Shown piece after piece: positions 19,481 to 28,256 of a stretch of 64,000 nucleotides of DNA. Position 1 is the first letter of the stretch. The number at the start of each line of letters is the position of its first letter. The notes under the pieces are model-generated. The model had not been told where the DNA came from. It saw only the letters and a program-made list of their open reading frames with translations, and ran no database searches. Both the position numbers and the translations under genes were made by a program. Source of the stretch: an uncultured bacterium (lineage in GTDB: Bacteria; Bacillota_I; Bacilli_A; RFN20; CAG-826); contig CASDRB010000004.1 in assembly GCA_949283025.1 (NCBI GenBank), positions 62,001 through 126,000 on the forward strand. Reading direction: 5' to 3'.

Positions 19481-20866
19481 TTATAATCTATTTGCTTTTT
19501 TAATCATTTCTTTTGAATTTTTGTCAACCTGATTTAAACGAATAGTTTTATACTGTTTTAAATAAACTAATCCTAATTTATTGCCTTTTTTTACATCTTT
19601 TACATAACAATAGTCAATTTCTCCTGCATCTTTATTGGATAAAATTAAAGCTATTTCTCCTGCTAATTTTAATTGAGAATCATTTAATTGATTAGTTTTA
19701 ATAATTACGTGGGCACCAGGATAATTGTGAATGTGGACAAAAATGTCTTTATAATGTGCTACTTTAAAAGTTAGATGGTCATTTTGTAAATCGTTATGGC
19801 CAAAATAAATTGTAGCGCCATCAATTTTTATATAGTAAGGTTGGTAGTTTTTAATTATTTTGCGATCTTGCTTTTTTATTTTTTGATGCGGAAGAATAAT
19901 TGTTTCGATTTGTTTTAAATCTTGTTCATTTCCATTGTTAATTTGTTCAAGTAAATGCTGATAATAATTTAACTCATTATTAGCGATTTCAATTTGTTTT
20001 TGGGCTTCGATAATTTTGTTTTTCCCTTTTTTATACAATTTAAAACATTTTTCGGCATTTTTTATTGGCGATAATTCTTTTTGATATTCAAAATTGAATT
20101 CGGCAAAAGATTGTATCAACTCGTCAATTGATTGATAATAGCACAATTGACCTAATTGTTGATAAGATAATAACGACTCGCCTTCTTTAACTTCTTGTTC
20201 TAAAATTGGAATTTTTCTTTTCAACAATTTAATTTTTGATTTTATTTGCAAATACAATTTTTCAAAAATTTGCTTTTTTCTTTCATTCAATGCTGTTTGA
20301 TAAACTTTTTGTCCAAGTTTATTTAATCTTTCAAATGTGATATCATCTGATTTTTCATCTGCTGCCATTTTAATAGGTGGTGCGTATTGATGATTTAATA
20401 AAATACTTCTTTTTTCGTGTTCTTGATTGTAATGCATTGCAAATAAAATAGAGTTTTTATCATCGGTTACAATTAGATTAGGACAAAAAGGAATGATTTC
20501 AAAATAAATATGTTTAATTTCATATTCAAATGCATTGATATTTCTTTTAATGCTAATTTTTAATATATTATCATCATTGAATTGGCAAACGTCGTAAATA
20601 AAGCCATCCTTGATTTGATGTCTTAATTGCTGCGAAAAGCCATTATCGATTGTCGCAATTGAATCGATTTGATTTAATTCGCATAACATCGGATTATTTT
20701 TGTCGAAATATGCAAATAATTTTCCTTGCCGATAAAACGAAAAAGAAAATAATATTGCTTTAGAATTTACAATTGTCACATTAGACAAATGATTTCTAAT
20801 TATTTTTTGTTTTATATTGTTGACAATAGATGAAAAACTCGACGTGTTAATTCTTAATCTTGTCAT
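19481..20866 (-). CDS. rqcH: RqcH/Rqc2-like NFACT protein, short form
   Basis: A 461-aa NFACT-family protein (B. subtilis RqcH is about 570 aa). In that family the protein binds stalled 50S subunits and recruits tRNA-Ala for C-terminal tailing. Seen: NFACT-N ('LRHQIKDGFIYDV'), a long central coiled coil (about 195-310), and NFACT-R 'FKVAHYKDIFVHIHNYPGAHVII'. At the position of the Asp-Arg pair of the NFACT-N domain it reads NDDNILKI, that is Asp-Asn, so the conserved Arg is missing. TATAAT lies 6 nt before the ATG with no ribosome binding site. Ends 4 nt from the convergent lipoprotein gene. Confidence 0.85.
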   Translation of the reverse strand: MTRLRINTSSFSSIVNNIKQKIIRNHLSNVTIVNSKAILFSFSFYRQGKLFAYFDKNNPMLCELNQIDSIATIDNGFSQQLRHQIKDGFIYDVCQFNDDNILKISIKRNINAFEYEIKHIYFEIIPFCPNLIVTDDKNSILFAMHYNQEHEKRSILLNHQYAPPIKMAADEKSDDITFERLNKLGQKVYQTALNERKKQIFEKLYLQIKSKIKLLKRKIPILEQEVKEGESLLSYQQLGQLCYYQSIDELIQSFAEFNFEYQKELSPIKNAEKCFKLYKKGKNKIIEAQKQIEIANNELNYYQHLLEQINNGNEQDLKQIETIILPHQKIKKQDRKIIKNYQPYYIKIDGATIYFGHNDLQNDHLTFKVAHYKDIFVHIHNYPGAHVIIKTNQLNDSQLKLAGEIALILSNKDAGEIDYCYVKDVKKGNKLGLVYLKQYKTIRLNQVDKNSKEMIKKANRL

Positions 20867-20872
20867 GTTTTA

Positions 20873-20878
20873 ATTATA
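20873..20878 (-). promoter_or_regulatory. -10 box of rqcH
   Basis: TATAAT on the minus strand, 6 nt before the ATG; no Shine-Dalgarno, so a leaderless transcript is likely. Confidence 0.5.
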
Positions 20879-20954
20879 ACTTGATTTTATTTATATTTAA
20901 GATGAAATAATTTAAAAATGTTGAATAAATCTATGAATAATGTCAATAATCTCG

Positions 20955-20983
20955 TTGACTAAAAAAAACATAATTAGTATAAT
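20955..20983 (+). promoter_or_regulatory. Promoter of the gmk-priA operon
   Basis: TTGACT (20955-20960), 17 nt, TATAAT (20978-20983), near consensus. The ATG of gmk is 17 nt downstream and has no Shine-Dalgarno. Confidence 0.75.
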
Positions 20984-21000
20984 TATCGCATTATAAGATT

Positions 21001-21579
21001 ATGAAAAAAGGCTTATTAATCATTCTTAGCGGACCAAGTGGGGTTGGCAAGGGCACTATTCGAAAAAAAATTTTTCAAAATGAGTCGTTGAACCTTGTTT
21101 ATTCGATTTCTATGACCACTCGTCAACCACGAAAAAAGGAAATTCCAAATGTTGATTATTTTTTTGTGAGCAAAGAAGAATTTGAAAAATCAATAGCTAA
21201 CGATAACTTTTTGGAATATTGTCAATTTGTTGGCAATTATTATGGCACTCCAAAAGATAAAATCGAAAAATGGCGTGAGCAAGGAAAAAATGTTTTTTTA
21301 GAAATAGAAATTAATGGTGCTTCACAAGTTATGTCAAAAATGAAAGGCGAAGATATTATTTCTATTTTTTTAATTCCTCCTTCTTTTGAAGCATTAGAAG
21401 AAAGAATTAGAAGACGAAAAACTGAATCTGAAGAAGTTATTCAAGAAAGATTGGCGAAAGCCCGTCGTGAGATGAATAAATTTAATGGATATGATTATGT
21501 TGTGGTCAATGACGATGTTAATCGTGCCGCTAATGAAATAATGTCTATCATAATTAATAAAATTGAATCAAATAAATAG
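21001..21579 (+). CDS. gmk: Guanylate kinase
   Basis: Phosphorylates GMP to GDP. P-loop GPSGVGKGTIRKKI and the GMP-binding 'SMTTRQPRKKEIPNVDYFFVS' are clear; 192 aa is normal. It heads a long forward operon (gmk-priA and onward), as in many Bacillota. The leader is about ten nucleotides and lacks a ribosome binding site. Confidence 0.96.
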   Translation: MKKGLLIILSGPSGVGKGTIRKKIFQNESLNLVYSISMTTRQPRKKEIPNVDYFFVSKEEFEKSIANDNFLEYCQFVGNYYGTPKDKIEKWREQGKNVFLEIEINGASQVMSKMKGEDIISIFLIPPSFEALEERIRRRKTESEEVIQERLAKARREMNKFNGYDYVVVNDDVNRAANEIMSIIINKIESNK

Positions 21580-21581
21580 TT

Positions 21582-23783
21582 ATGGGTATTAGAATTGTTG
21601 AACTTTTAATTGAATATTCTACTCTTAGTTTAAATCGCCCATTTACCTACATATATTTAAAAGATAAATTAATTGATCGCGGTTTTCGTGTTTTAGTCGA
21701 ATTTAACAACCGAAAAATTGTCGGTTATGTTTTAAAAGTCGAAGCAACTAATAAAACCAAAGAACAATTACAAGAAGATTATGGTTTTAAAATAAATGAG
21801 ATTATCGATGTGATAGACAACGCTTCTCTTTTAGATGATAATCTATTAGAATTAGCTGACATAATAAGCAATTATTATCTTGCTCCAAAAATTGCTGTTT
21901 TGCAAGCTATGCTTCCTCCATCATTAAGGCCTGCTAAATCCTTTTTTAAAGCTCCTAAAATTGCTTATGATCAATATTTGATTGTTAAAGACATTAATGA
22001 AGAAGGACTCAGCCCTAAACAAATCGAAATATTGCGTTTCATTGCTGGCGAAGAAAAAGTATTAAAAAAAGAGATAAAATCGATATCTGTTGTTAAAAAG
22101 TTGTTGGATTTAGGCAAACTTGATATTGTTTATAAAGAAAAAAATAGACTTGAATTACCTAGTTTTGAATATAGTGAACCAAAAATTTTAAATAACGAAC
22201 AAAAGAAAGTTGTTCAACAATTTTTATCAAGCGATGAACAAGTATATTTATTACAAGGGGTGACTGGGTCAGGAAAAACCGAAGTATACTTGCATATATG
22301 TGATGAGTATTTAAAACAAAATAAAACAATTTTAATGCTAGTTCCAGAAATATCTTTAACCCCAATAATGAGCGAAAACTTTATAAGACGTTTCAAAGGA
22401 CAAGTGGCCATTTTGCATTCAGAATTAACTCCTGCTGAAAAATATGATGAGTATCGACGAATAGCACGAGGCGAAGCCAAAGTAGTAGTGGGTGTAAGAA
22501 GCGCTATTTTTGCTCCATTAAAAGATATAGGTGTTATCATATTAGATGAGGAGCATACAGAATCTTATAAACAAGACACGACCCCGTTTTATCATGCTCG
22601 TGAGGTCGCTATTTTTAGAGCAAAGCAATACGGGGCAAAAGTGTTGTTAGGTTCCGCTACTCCCTCGTTAGAATCAAGAGCTAGAGCGCAAAAAGGTATT
22701 TATCATTTTTTGCGTTTAGACAAAAGAATAAATGAACAAATTTTGCCTTTAACTACTGTCGTCAACATGCTTGATTATCATAATATTGATCGAGATTCAT
22801 ATATCTTTTCTAAAAAATTAAGAGAAGAAATACAACTATGTTTATCAAAAAAAGAGCAAATTATTTTATTGATTAATCGACGAGGTTTTTCCACGTCGAT
22901 TTCTTGTCGAAAATGCGGTCATGTTTTTAAATGTCCTAATTGCGGCATTGCTTTAACCTACCATCAAAAGGATAATATGTTAAAATGCCATCATTGCAAC
23001 TATATGGAACTGATGAGCGATGAATGCCCAGAATGTGGATCGACGCAATTTTTAAAAACTGGTTTTGGCACCGAAAGAATCGATGATGAAATTCATCGAT
23101 TATTTCCCGATGCTAAAACTTTAAGATTGGATTCTGATACAGCAAAAATTAGAACTAAAATTCAATCGACTGTAGAGGCGTTTAGACAACACAAAGCCGA
23201 CATATTAATTGGAACACAAATGATTGCTAAAGGCCATGATTTCCCTAATGTCACATTAGTAGGTATCGTTTTGGCAGATATTGGTTTAACTATGCCTAAT
23301 TATCGAAGTGCTGAACGAGTTTTTCAATTGATTACGCAAGCGATAGGGCGCTCTGGTAGAGGCGATAAAAAAGGGAGGGCTATAATTCAGACATACACAC
23401 CATCTCATTATGCTATTACTATGGCGGCAAGACAAAATTATGATTTATTTTATAAGCAGGAAATGCAAATTAGAAAATCACAATATTACCCACCATATTG
23501 CTTTATGGCTTCGATTAATATTTCTAGTGCAAATGAAGAAATATGTATTGAAACTGCCTATACTTGCGCAATGGATTTAAAACAACAATTTTCAAACGAA
23601 GGTGAAATTATAGGACCCAGCGCCCCATATATTAGTTTTTTAAATGGCAAATATACAAGAGTTATACTTATAAAGTATAAAAATAATGAATTAGCCATGA
23701 ATATTTTTAAGAAAGTTATTGAATCAACATCTCACAAATCACAGATCAAAGTGGAATTAAAAATTGACCCATATGATTTTTAA
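21582..23783 (+). CDS. priA: Primosomal replication-restart helicase PriA
   Basis: A 733-aa superfamily 2 helicase that reloads the replisome at stalled forks. Walker A GVTGSGKTEVYL, Walker B DEEH and 'QAIGRSGRGDKKG' (motif VI) are present. Paired zinc sites: CRKCGHVFKCPNCG and CHHCNY...CPECGS. The N-terminal DNA-binding domain is also present. Starts 2 nt after gmk. Operon order follows the usual gmk-priA cluster, but no methionyl-tRNA formyltransferase gene follows. Confidence 0.96.
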   Translation: MGIRIVELLIEYSTLSLNRPFTYIYLKDKLIDRGFRVLVEFNNRKIVGYVLKVEATNKTKEQLQEDYGFKINEIIDVIDNASLLDDNLLELADIISNYYLAPKIAVLQAMLPPSLRPAKSFFKAPKIAYDQYLIVKDINEEGLSPKQIEILRFIAGEEKVLKKEIKSISVVKKLLDLGKLDIVYKEKNRLELPSFEYSEPKILNNEQKKVVQQFLSSDEQVYLLQGVTGSGKTEVYLHICDEYLKQNKTILMLVPEISLTPIMSENFIRRFKGQVAILHSELTPAEKYDEYRRIARGEAKVVVGVRSAIFAPLKDIGVIILDEEHTESYKQDTTPFYHAREVAIFRAKQYGAKVLLGSATPSLESRARAQKGIYHFLRLDKRINEQILPLTTVVNMLDYHNIDRDSYIFSKKLREEIQLCLSKKEQIILLINRRGFSTSISCRKCGHVFKCPNCGIALTYHQKDNMLKCHHCNYMELMSDECPECGSTQFLKTGFGTERIDDEIHRLFPDAKTLRLDSDTAKIRTKIQSTVEAFRQHKADILIGTQMIAKGHDFPNVTLVGIVLADIGLTMPNYRSAERVFQLITQAIGRSGRGDKKGRAIIQTYTPSHYAITMAARQNYDLFYKQEMQIRKSQYYPPYCFMASINISSANEEICIETAYTCAMDLKQQFSNEGEIIGPSAPYISFLNGKYTRVILIKYKNNELAMNIFKKVIESTSHKSQIKVELKIDPYDF

Positions 23784-23843
23784 AATACTTTTTTAGTATT
23801 TTGTGTTAATATATATTTTGTTAAAGAAGGAAGAAGCAAAAAT

Positions 23844-24299
23844 ATGATCATTATTAAAGTGATTGGATTAGATCAATTTATTGTTGGAAGAATTTCTAAA
23901 GATGTGAGTAAAAGCGTCGCTAATTTGTATGAAGTCGATTTAGATGATGTGAATTTCGTCGCTCCAAATTGCATGATTTTTCATAATGGAGTGGAACAAA
24001 CATCTTGGCATGTCATCATTGATGTAAATGCTCCTAAAAAAGTAGAAGTGCTGCAATCTGAGATGGCAAAATTATTAATAAAAACTTTTAAAGACGTTGC
24101 TATCAATGTCGAAGTATTATTCCATTATTATAGTGTTGATAATCGTTATATTGATATTAATTTAGACTATCCTAGATATATTAGCGAGTCCAATATCGTC
24201 GGTATTCAAGAAAATGATGAAGAGGAAAGCGAAATTGATGAGCAAGAAATTTTTTCTGGGAATATATTTGAAAGAGTTTTTAAAGAAGATGATAAGTAG
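23844..24299 (+). CDS. DUF1904-like small protein
   Basis: A 151-aa protein of unknown function. The first 115 residues ('IKVIGLDQFIVGRISKDVSKSV...FHNGVEQTSWHVIIDV...VLFHYYSVDNRYIDIN') follow the plan of DUF1904, a small fold related to tautomerases, but identity is too low to be certain. The last 35 residues are acidic. AAGAAGGAAGAAG precedes the ATG, and a weak -10 (TTAATAT) may lie in the 60-bp gap. It occupies the slot where fmt usually lies between priA and rsmB. No catalytic residue could be assigned. Confidence 0.5.
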   Translation: MIIIKVIGLDQFIVGRISKDVSKSVANLYEVDLDDVNFVAPNCMIFHNGVEQTSWHVIIDVNAPKKVEVLQSEMAKLLIKTFKDVAINVEVLFHYYSVDNRYIDINLDYPRYISESNIVGIQENDEEESEIDEQEIFSGNIFERVFKEDDK

Positions 24300-24308
24300 G
24301 TGAGAATT

Positions 24309-25592
24309 ATGGATACTTTACACGCTGCATTATTGGTTTTAAATGATATAACAATCAATAAAATGACTTTTCATGAAGCATTGAAAAAAATGTTTTCAAA
24401 TGATGAAAAAGATGCTAATTTAACCCCTTCTCAAGTATCTGCTTTTGTTGGATGCGAATTAAGACATCATATTGTTTTTCAAACTATTGCTTCTCAACGT
24501 TATCCTAATGCAAGTGAAAACGGAAAATTAGCAGTTGGATTAGTTTTGTCTAACGCTTTGTTTTTAAAACGTCTGCCAGACCAAGAATGTTTTGATTTTG
24601 TTAAGAGTGTTTTTGAAAATGATAATGCGGAATTTGATATTGAAGAATTTATAACTTTTGTCAAAGATAAACAGTCAGGTCAACCTTTAATTGACCCAAA
24701 TTTAGATAAGATTTCATTCAAATTCATTTCTCAACGTTACAATGTTGCTGAATGGATGGCCAAAATGTGGTCGCATCATTTTAATAAGAATACTGCTTTT
24801 AAAATTGCAAAAGCAAATTCAAAAAACCCAACCCAATACTTACGTGTTAACACATTATTAACTAATAAAGAGAAGTTATTGCAGGAATTTAAAGACGAGC
24901 TTCAAGATTATCCTACTTTTGAAGATTTAGTAGTTTATTGTGGAAAAGACGCGGTTCGAAAGAAAAAATATATTTTACAAAATCGTTGCTTTCAAGAAAG
25001 CGTTGGGCTAAAAGAATTAATTGAAAAATTACCTATTGATCCTTATAAACCCGCCATTATTTATTCTGGGTATTTTAATATCGTTCCTTTAGAACTTGGC
25101 GTCAAATTTAAAAATCAATTAAAGATTGATAATTTAATTACGCCAAATAAAGATTTGTTTTTATTTAAAAACAATTTAAATCGTTATCAAATTAAAAACG
25201 TTAATAATATCGAATGCAGTGTTGAACAAATTGTTACTGCTGTTTCTAATTTAACATCCTTATTTATTGTCATTCCTGAAAACTCTAATTTTGATCGTTT
25301 AAGAATTGATCCAGATTATTTTTTAAATTTTGATCGCGCTTCTTTAGATGGTTTGATTGAAAAACAAAAATCAATTCTTGATGAAGCAAGCAAATATATT
25401 GAAGACGAAGGATATTTGGTATATTTGGTTCCAACTATCAACAAAAAAGAATGTCAAAATGTCATTTTGGATTTTATTAAAAACCATGATTCTTTTGCTT
25501 TGGTTGAAGAAAAACAACATTTTCCATATGACGCCAGCAATTCTACTTTATATTATGCCATTTTAAAAAAGCAGGTGAACAAGATTGATTAA
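24309..25592 (+). CDS. RsmB-family protein lacking methyltransferase motifs (probable pseudoenzyme)
   Basis: About 427 aa with RsmB layout: an N-terminal NusB-like helical part, then 'NPTQYLRVNTLLTNKEKLL', a methyltransferase-shaped half, and a C-terminal 'EDEGYLVYLVP...FPYDASNSTLYYAILKK'. Active RsmB (16S rRNA C967 m5C) has D-x-CAAPGGK for SAM, DAPCSG with the catalytic Cys, and TCT with the second Cys. The matching stretches read IIYSGYFNIVPLE, FIVIPENSNFDR and VPTINKKE, so none of the three survives. Position just before rlmN is that of rsmB. The start ATG at 24309 follows TAGGTGA; a GTG at 24300 is less well placed. Confidence 0.7.
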   Translation: MDTLHAALLVLNDITINKMTFHEALKKMFSNDEKDANLTPSQVSAFVGCELRHHIVFQTIASQRYPNASENGKLAVGLVLSNALFLKRLPDQECFDFVKSVFENDNAEFDIEEFITFVKDKQSGQPLIDPNLDKISFKFISQRYNVAEWMAKMWSHHFNKNTAFKIAKANSKNPTQYLRVNTLLTNKEKLLQEFKDELQDYPTFEDLVVYCGKDAVRKKKYILQNRCFQESVGLKELIEKLPIDPYKPAIIYSGYFNIVPLELGVKFKNQLKIDNLITPNKDLFLFKNNLNRYQIKNVNNIECSVEQIVTAVSNLTSLFIVIPENSNFDRLRIDPDYFLNFDRASLDGLIEKQKSILDEASKYIEDEGYLVYLVPTINKKECQNVILDFIKNHDSFALVEEKQHFPYDASNSTLYYAILKKQVNKID

Positions 25593-26619
25593 TCTTTATG
25601 GATTAGAAATAAAAAAGCTTGAAGAATTAATGATTCAAGAACAACAAAAAAGATATCGCGCTACTCAGTTGTACATTTGGATGTATGAAAAAAAAGCAAA
25701 AACTTTTGATGAGATGAGCGATATTTCGTTGCGATTTAGAGAAGTTTTAAAACAAAAATATTGTCTTGATTTACCAAAAATTCACACTAAGCAGGTATCT
25801 AGTGATGGTACAGTAAAATTATTATTAGAGATGAATGATGGTTCAAAAGTTGAGACTGTTTTAATGCGCTATTCATATGGAAACGTTGCTTGTGTGTCTA
25901 GTCAAGTTGGTTGCAATATGGGATGCGTTTTTTGTGCTTCTGGTTTGTTTAAAAAGACTCGCAATTTAACAACAGCTGAGATGGTGGGGGAAATATTGGT
26001 TTTAAACCAGTTATTGGATGATGAAGAAAAAGGTAAACACATTACCCATGTTGTTGTTATGGGAACCGGCGAACCTTTTGATAATTATGAAAATGTGATG
26101 GATTTTATTAGAATTATTAACCATCCCAAAGCTCTAGCTATCGGCGCAAGACATATTACTGTTTCCACTTGCGGTTTACCCGATCAAATTCGTCGCTATG
26201 CTAAAGAAGGTCTACAAATCAATTTAGCAATTTCTTTGCATGCTCCAAATGATGAAATAAGATCTAAATTAATGAAAATTAATCGTCCTTATCCTTTGGA
26301 TAAACTTATTCCTGCTGTCAAGGAGTATGAAAATATTGCTAAAAGAAGAGTTACTTTTGAATATATACTATTAAAAGGAGTTAATGATTCTGTTCAAGAT
26401 GCTGATCAATTGACAAAATTGATTAAAGGCACACTTGCTTATGTCAATTTAATTCCTTATAATCCTGTCATTGAAAATGAATTTCAACGCAGTCCTCATG
26501 CAAACGTGCAAGCTTTTTTAGATCGCTTAATTAAAAATGGTGTTACGGCCACAGTTAGAAAAGAATTTGGAAGCGACATAGATGCTGCATGTGGACAATT
26601 AAGAGCAAAGAATAATTAA
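25585..26619 (+). CDS. rlmN: Dual-specificity 23S rRNA/tRNA adenine-C2 methyltransferase RlmN
   Basis: Radical SAM enzyme, 344 aa, methylating A2503 of 23S rRNA and A37 of some tRNAs. Cluster motif C-x3-C-x2-C in 'GCNMGCVFCASG', 'GTGEPFDNY' SAM segment, and the C-terminal reactive Cys in 'DIDAACGQLR'. The start is a TTG at 25585, 8 nt after AGGTGA and inside the end of the RsmB-like gene (8-nt overlap). Length is normal. Confidence 0.95.
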   Translation: MINLYGLEIKKLEELMIQEQQKRYRATQLYIWMYEKKAKTFDEMSDISLRFREVLKQKYCLDLPKIHTKQVSSDGTVKLLLEMNDGSKVETVLMRYSYGNVACVSSQVGCNMGCVFCASGLFKKTRNLTTAEMVGEILVLNQLLDDEEKGKHITHVVVMGTGEPFDNYENVMDFIRIINHPKALAIGARHITVSTCGLPDQIRRYAKEGLQINLAISLHAPNDEIRSKLMKINRPYPLDKLIPAVKEYENIAKRRVTFEYILLKGVNDSVQDADQLTKLIKGTLAYVNLIPYNPVIENEFQRSPHANVQAFLDRLIKNGVTATVRKEFGSDIDAACGQLRAKNN

Positions 26620-26623
26620 AAAT

Positions 26624-27379
26624 ATGAAACGTGCAGTAGGCAGATATAGTTATAAAACTGATGTTGGTCGAATTCGCATTGCTAATGAAGACCAAGCTCT
26701 AGCTCTCACCAATCCTAATGGTGAAGTTTTGCTTTTGGTTTGCGATGGTATGGGTGGGCAAAATTATGGAGAGTTAGCATCGCGTTTAACTAGAGATATC
26801 ATTGCCGAAGAATTTGAAAAAAAACCAAGATTGCCAGGTGTATTTTTAGAAAGAGTTTGGTTAAGAAGCGTCGTAAAAAAAGCCAATACTTTAGTTTATA
26901 ATGAATCACAAAGAAATCCGATGTATAAAGGAATGGGAACTACTTTAACTATTTGTCTTGTCTCTAAAACGTCTATTACTATTGGACAAGTTGGTGACTC
27001 AAGAGCTTATATGTTAATTGATAATAAACTATGCCAAATAACTGAAGACCAAACATATGTGGCTTATTTATATCGTAGTGGTCAAATAAGCGAGAGCGAA
27101 TTAAAAACACATCCTAAAAGGCACGTTTTATTAAATGCTTTGGGTGTATATCCAAGTTTAAGCATCGATATTTTTACAAAAAAATATGAAGGTCAACCAT
27201 TATTGCTTTGTTCTGATGGTTTATATAATAGCGTTAATCCTAATGATATAGAATCAATTATTCGCCTCGACGATTTGCCTCAGCAAAAATGTGATGAATT
27301 GGTTTCATTAGCTAATGCTAATGGTGGTTCTGATAACATTGCAATTGTATATTGGGAGGTGTTGCGATATGGCGATTAA
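26624..27379 (+). CDS. stp: PP2C-type serine/threonine phosphatase (Stp/PrpC)
   Basis: A 251-aa PPM-family phosphatase reversing Hanks-kinase phosphorylation. Metal-binding Asp residues lie in 'LLVCDGMGGQNYGE', 'GQVGDSRAYM', 'LLCSDGLYN' and 'GGSDNIAIV'. It overlaps the kinase gene by 11 nt, the usual phosphatase-kinase pair. No Shine-Dalgarno is seen; the start is 4 nt after rlmN. Confidence 0.93.
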   Translation: MKRAVGRYSYKTDVGRIRIANEDQALALTNPNGEVLLLVCDGMGGQNYGELASRLTRDIIAEEFEKKPRLPGVFLERVWLRSVVKKANTLVYNESQRNPMYKGMGTTLTICLVSKTSITIGQVGDSRAYMLIDNKLCQITEDQTYVAYLYRSGQISESELKTHPKRHVLLNALGVYPSLSIDIFTKKYEGQPLLLCSDGLYNSVNPNDIESIIRLDDLPQQKCDELVSLANANGGSDNIAIVYWEVLRYGD

Positions 27380-28253
27380 ATATGGTTCAATAGTCGATGA
27401 ACGTTATCGTATTACATCTCGCGTTGGTCATGGTGGTATGGCTGAAGTTTTTGAAGCTACCGACATAATAAGTAAAAAAATTGTTGCCATTAAATTTATT
27501 CGCGAAGATGTAATGTCAAATCCCGTCAATTTAAAACGATTCGAAAATGAAGCTTCAATTGTTGCTCAATTAAATGATCCAAATATTGTCAAAATATATA
27601 ATCATGGTATTGTAGAAGGAAGGCCTTATATCGCTTATGAATATATATCTGGACAATCATTAAAAGAAGCATTAGACTTCAGGACACGTTTTTCTTTATT
27701 TGAAGCTGTCGATATAATGCTGCAATTGACATCGGCATTGAATGCTGCGCATAACAAATTCATCGTTCACCGCGATGTTAAACCTGATAATATTTTTATT
27801 ATGGCTGATGGAACAATTAAATTGGGCGATTTTGGTATTGCTCAAGCCGATTTTATTCAATCTAATTTGACATCAACTAACGAGGTTGTTGGGTCGGTTC
27901 ATTATATGGCTCCTGAAATTGCCAAAGGAGAACCAGCGACGAGTAAATCTGATATTTATGCTGCAGGGGTCACATTTTATGAATTATTAAGTGGACATTT
28001 ACCTTTTGAAAGATCAAATCCTGTCGATGTGGCTGTTTCACAAGTTAAAGATAAATTCCCTCCTATTAAAAAATATGTTCCTAATTGTCCAAAAGAAGTG
28101 GAAAGAATTATTGATAAAGCAGTTAAAAAAAATCCTAAGGAACGTTATGCTAGCATCATGGAAATGCACAACGATATTAAGGCATTAAAAGATAATCCAA
28201 ACACTTTAAAAGAAAAAAAATCATTTTTATCAAAAATTTTTGGATTTAAATAA
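27369..28253 (+). CDS. prkC: PrkC-like Ser/Thr kinase without membrane or PASTA domains
   Basis: A Hanks-type kinase of about 294 aa. Gly-loop 'VGHGGMAEVFEA', VAIKFI Lys, catalytic HRDVKPDN, DFG, and the 'SVHYMAPEIAKGE' activation segment are all present. After the kinase domain it ends with a basic tail (KKSFLSKIFGFK): no transmembrane helix and no PASTA repeats, unlike the roughly 600-aa PrkC/PknB of most Bacillota. It should be cytosolic or peripherally membrane-bound through the amphipathic tail. The ATG at 27369 follows GGGAGGTG. Confidence 0.9.
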   Translation: MAIKYGSIVDERYRITSRVGHGGMAEVFEATDIISKKIVAIKFIREDVMSNPVNLKRFENEASIVAQLNDPNIVKIYNHGIVEGRPYIAYEYISGQSLKEALDFRTRFSLFEAVDIMLQLTSALNAAHNKFIVHRDVKPDNIFIMADGTIKLGDFGIAQADFIQSNLTSTNEVVGSVHYMAPEIAKGEPATSKSDIYAAGVTFYELLSGHLPFERSNPVDVAVSQVKDKFPPIKKYVPNCPKEVERIIDKAVKKNPKERYASIMEMHNDIKALKDNPNTLKEKKSFLSKIFGFK

Positions 28254-28256
28254 AAT

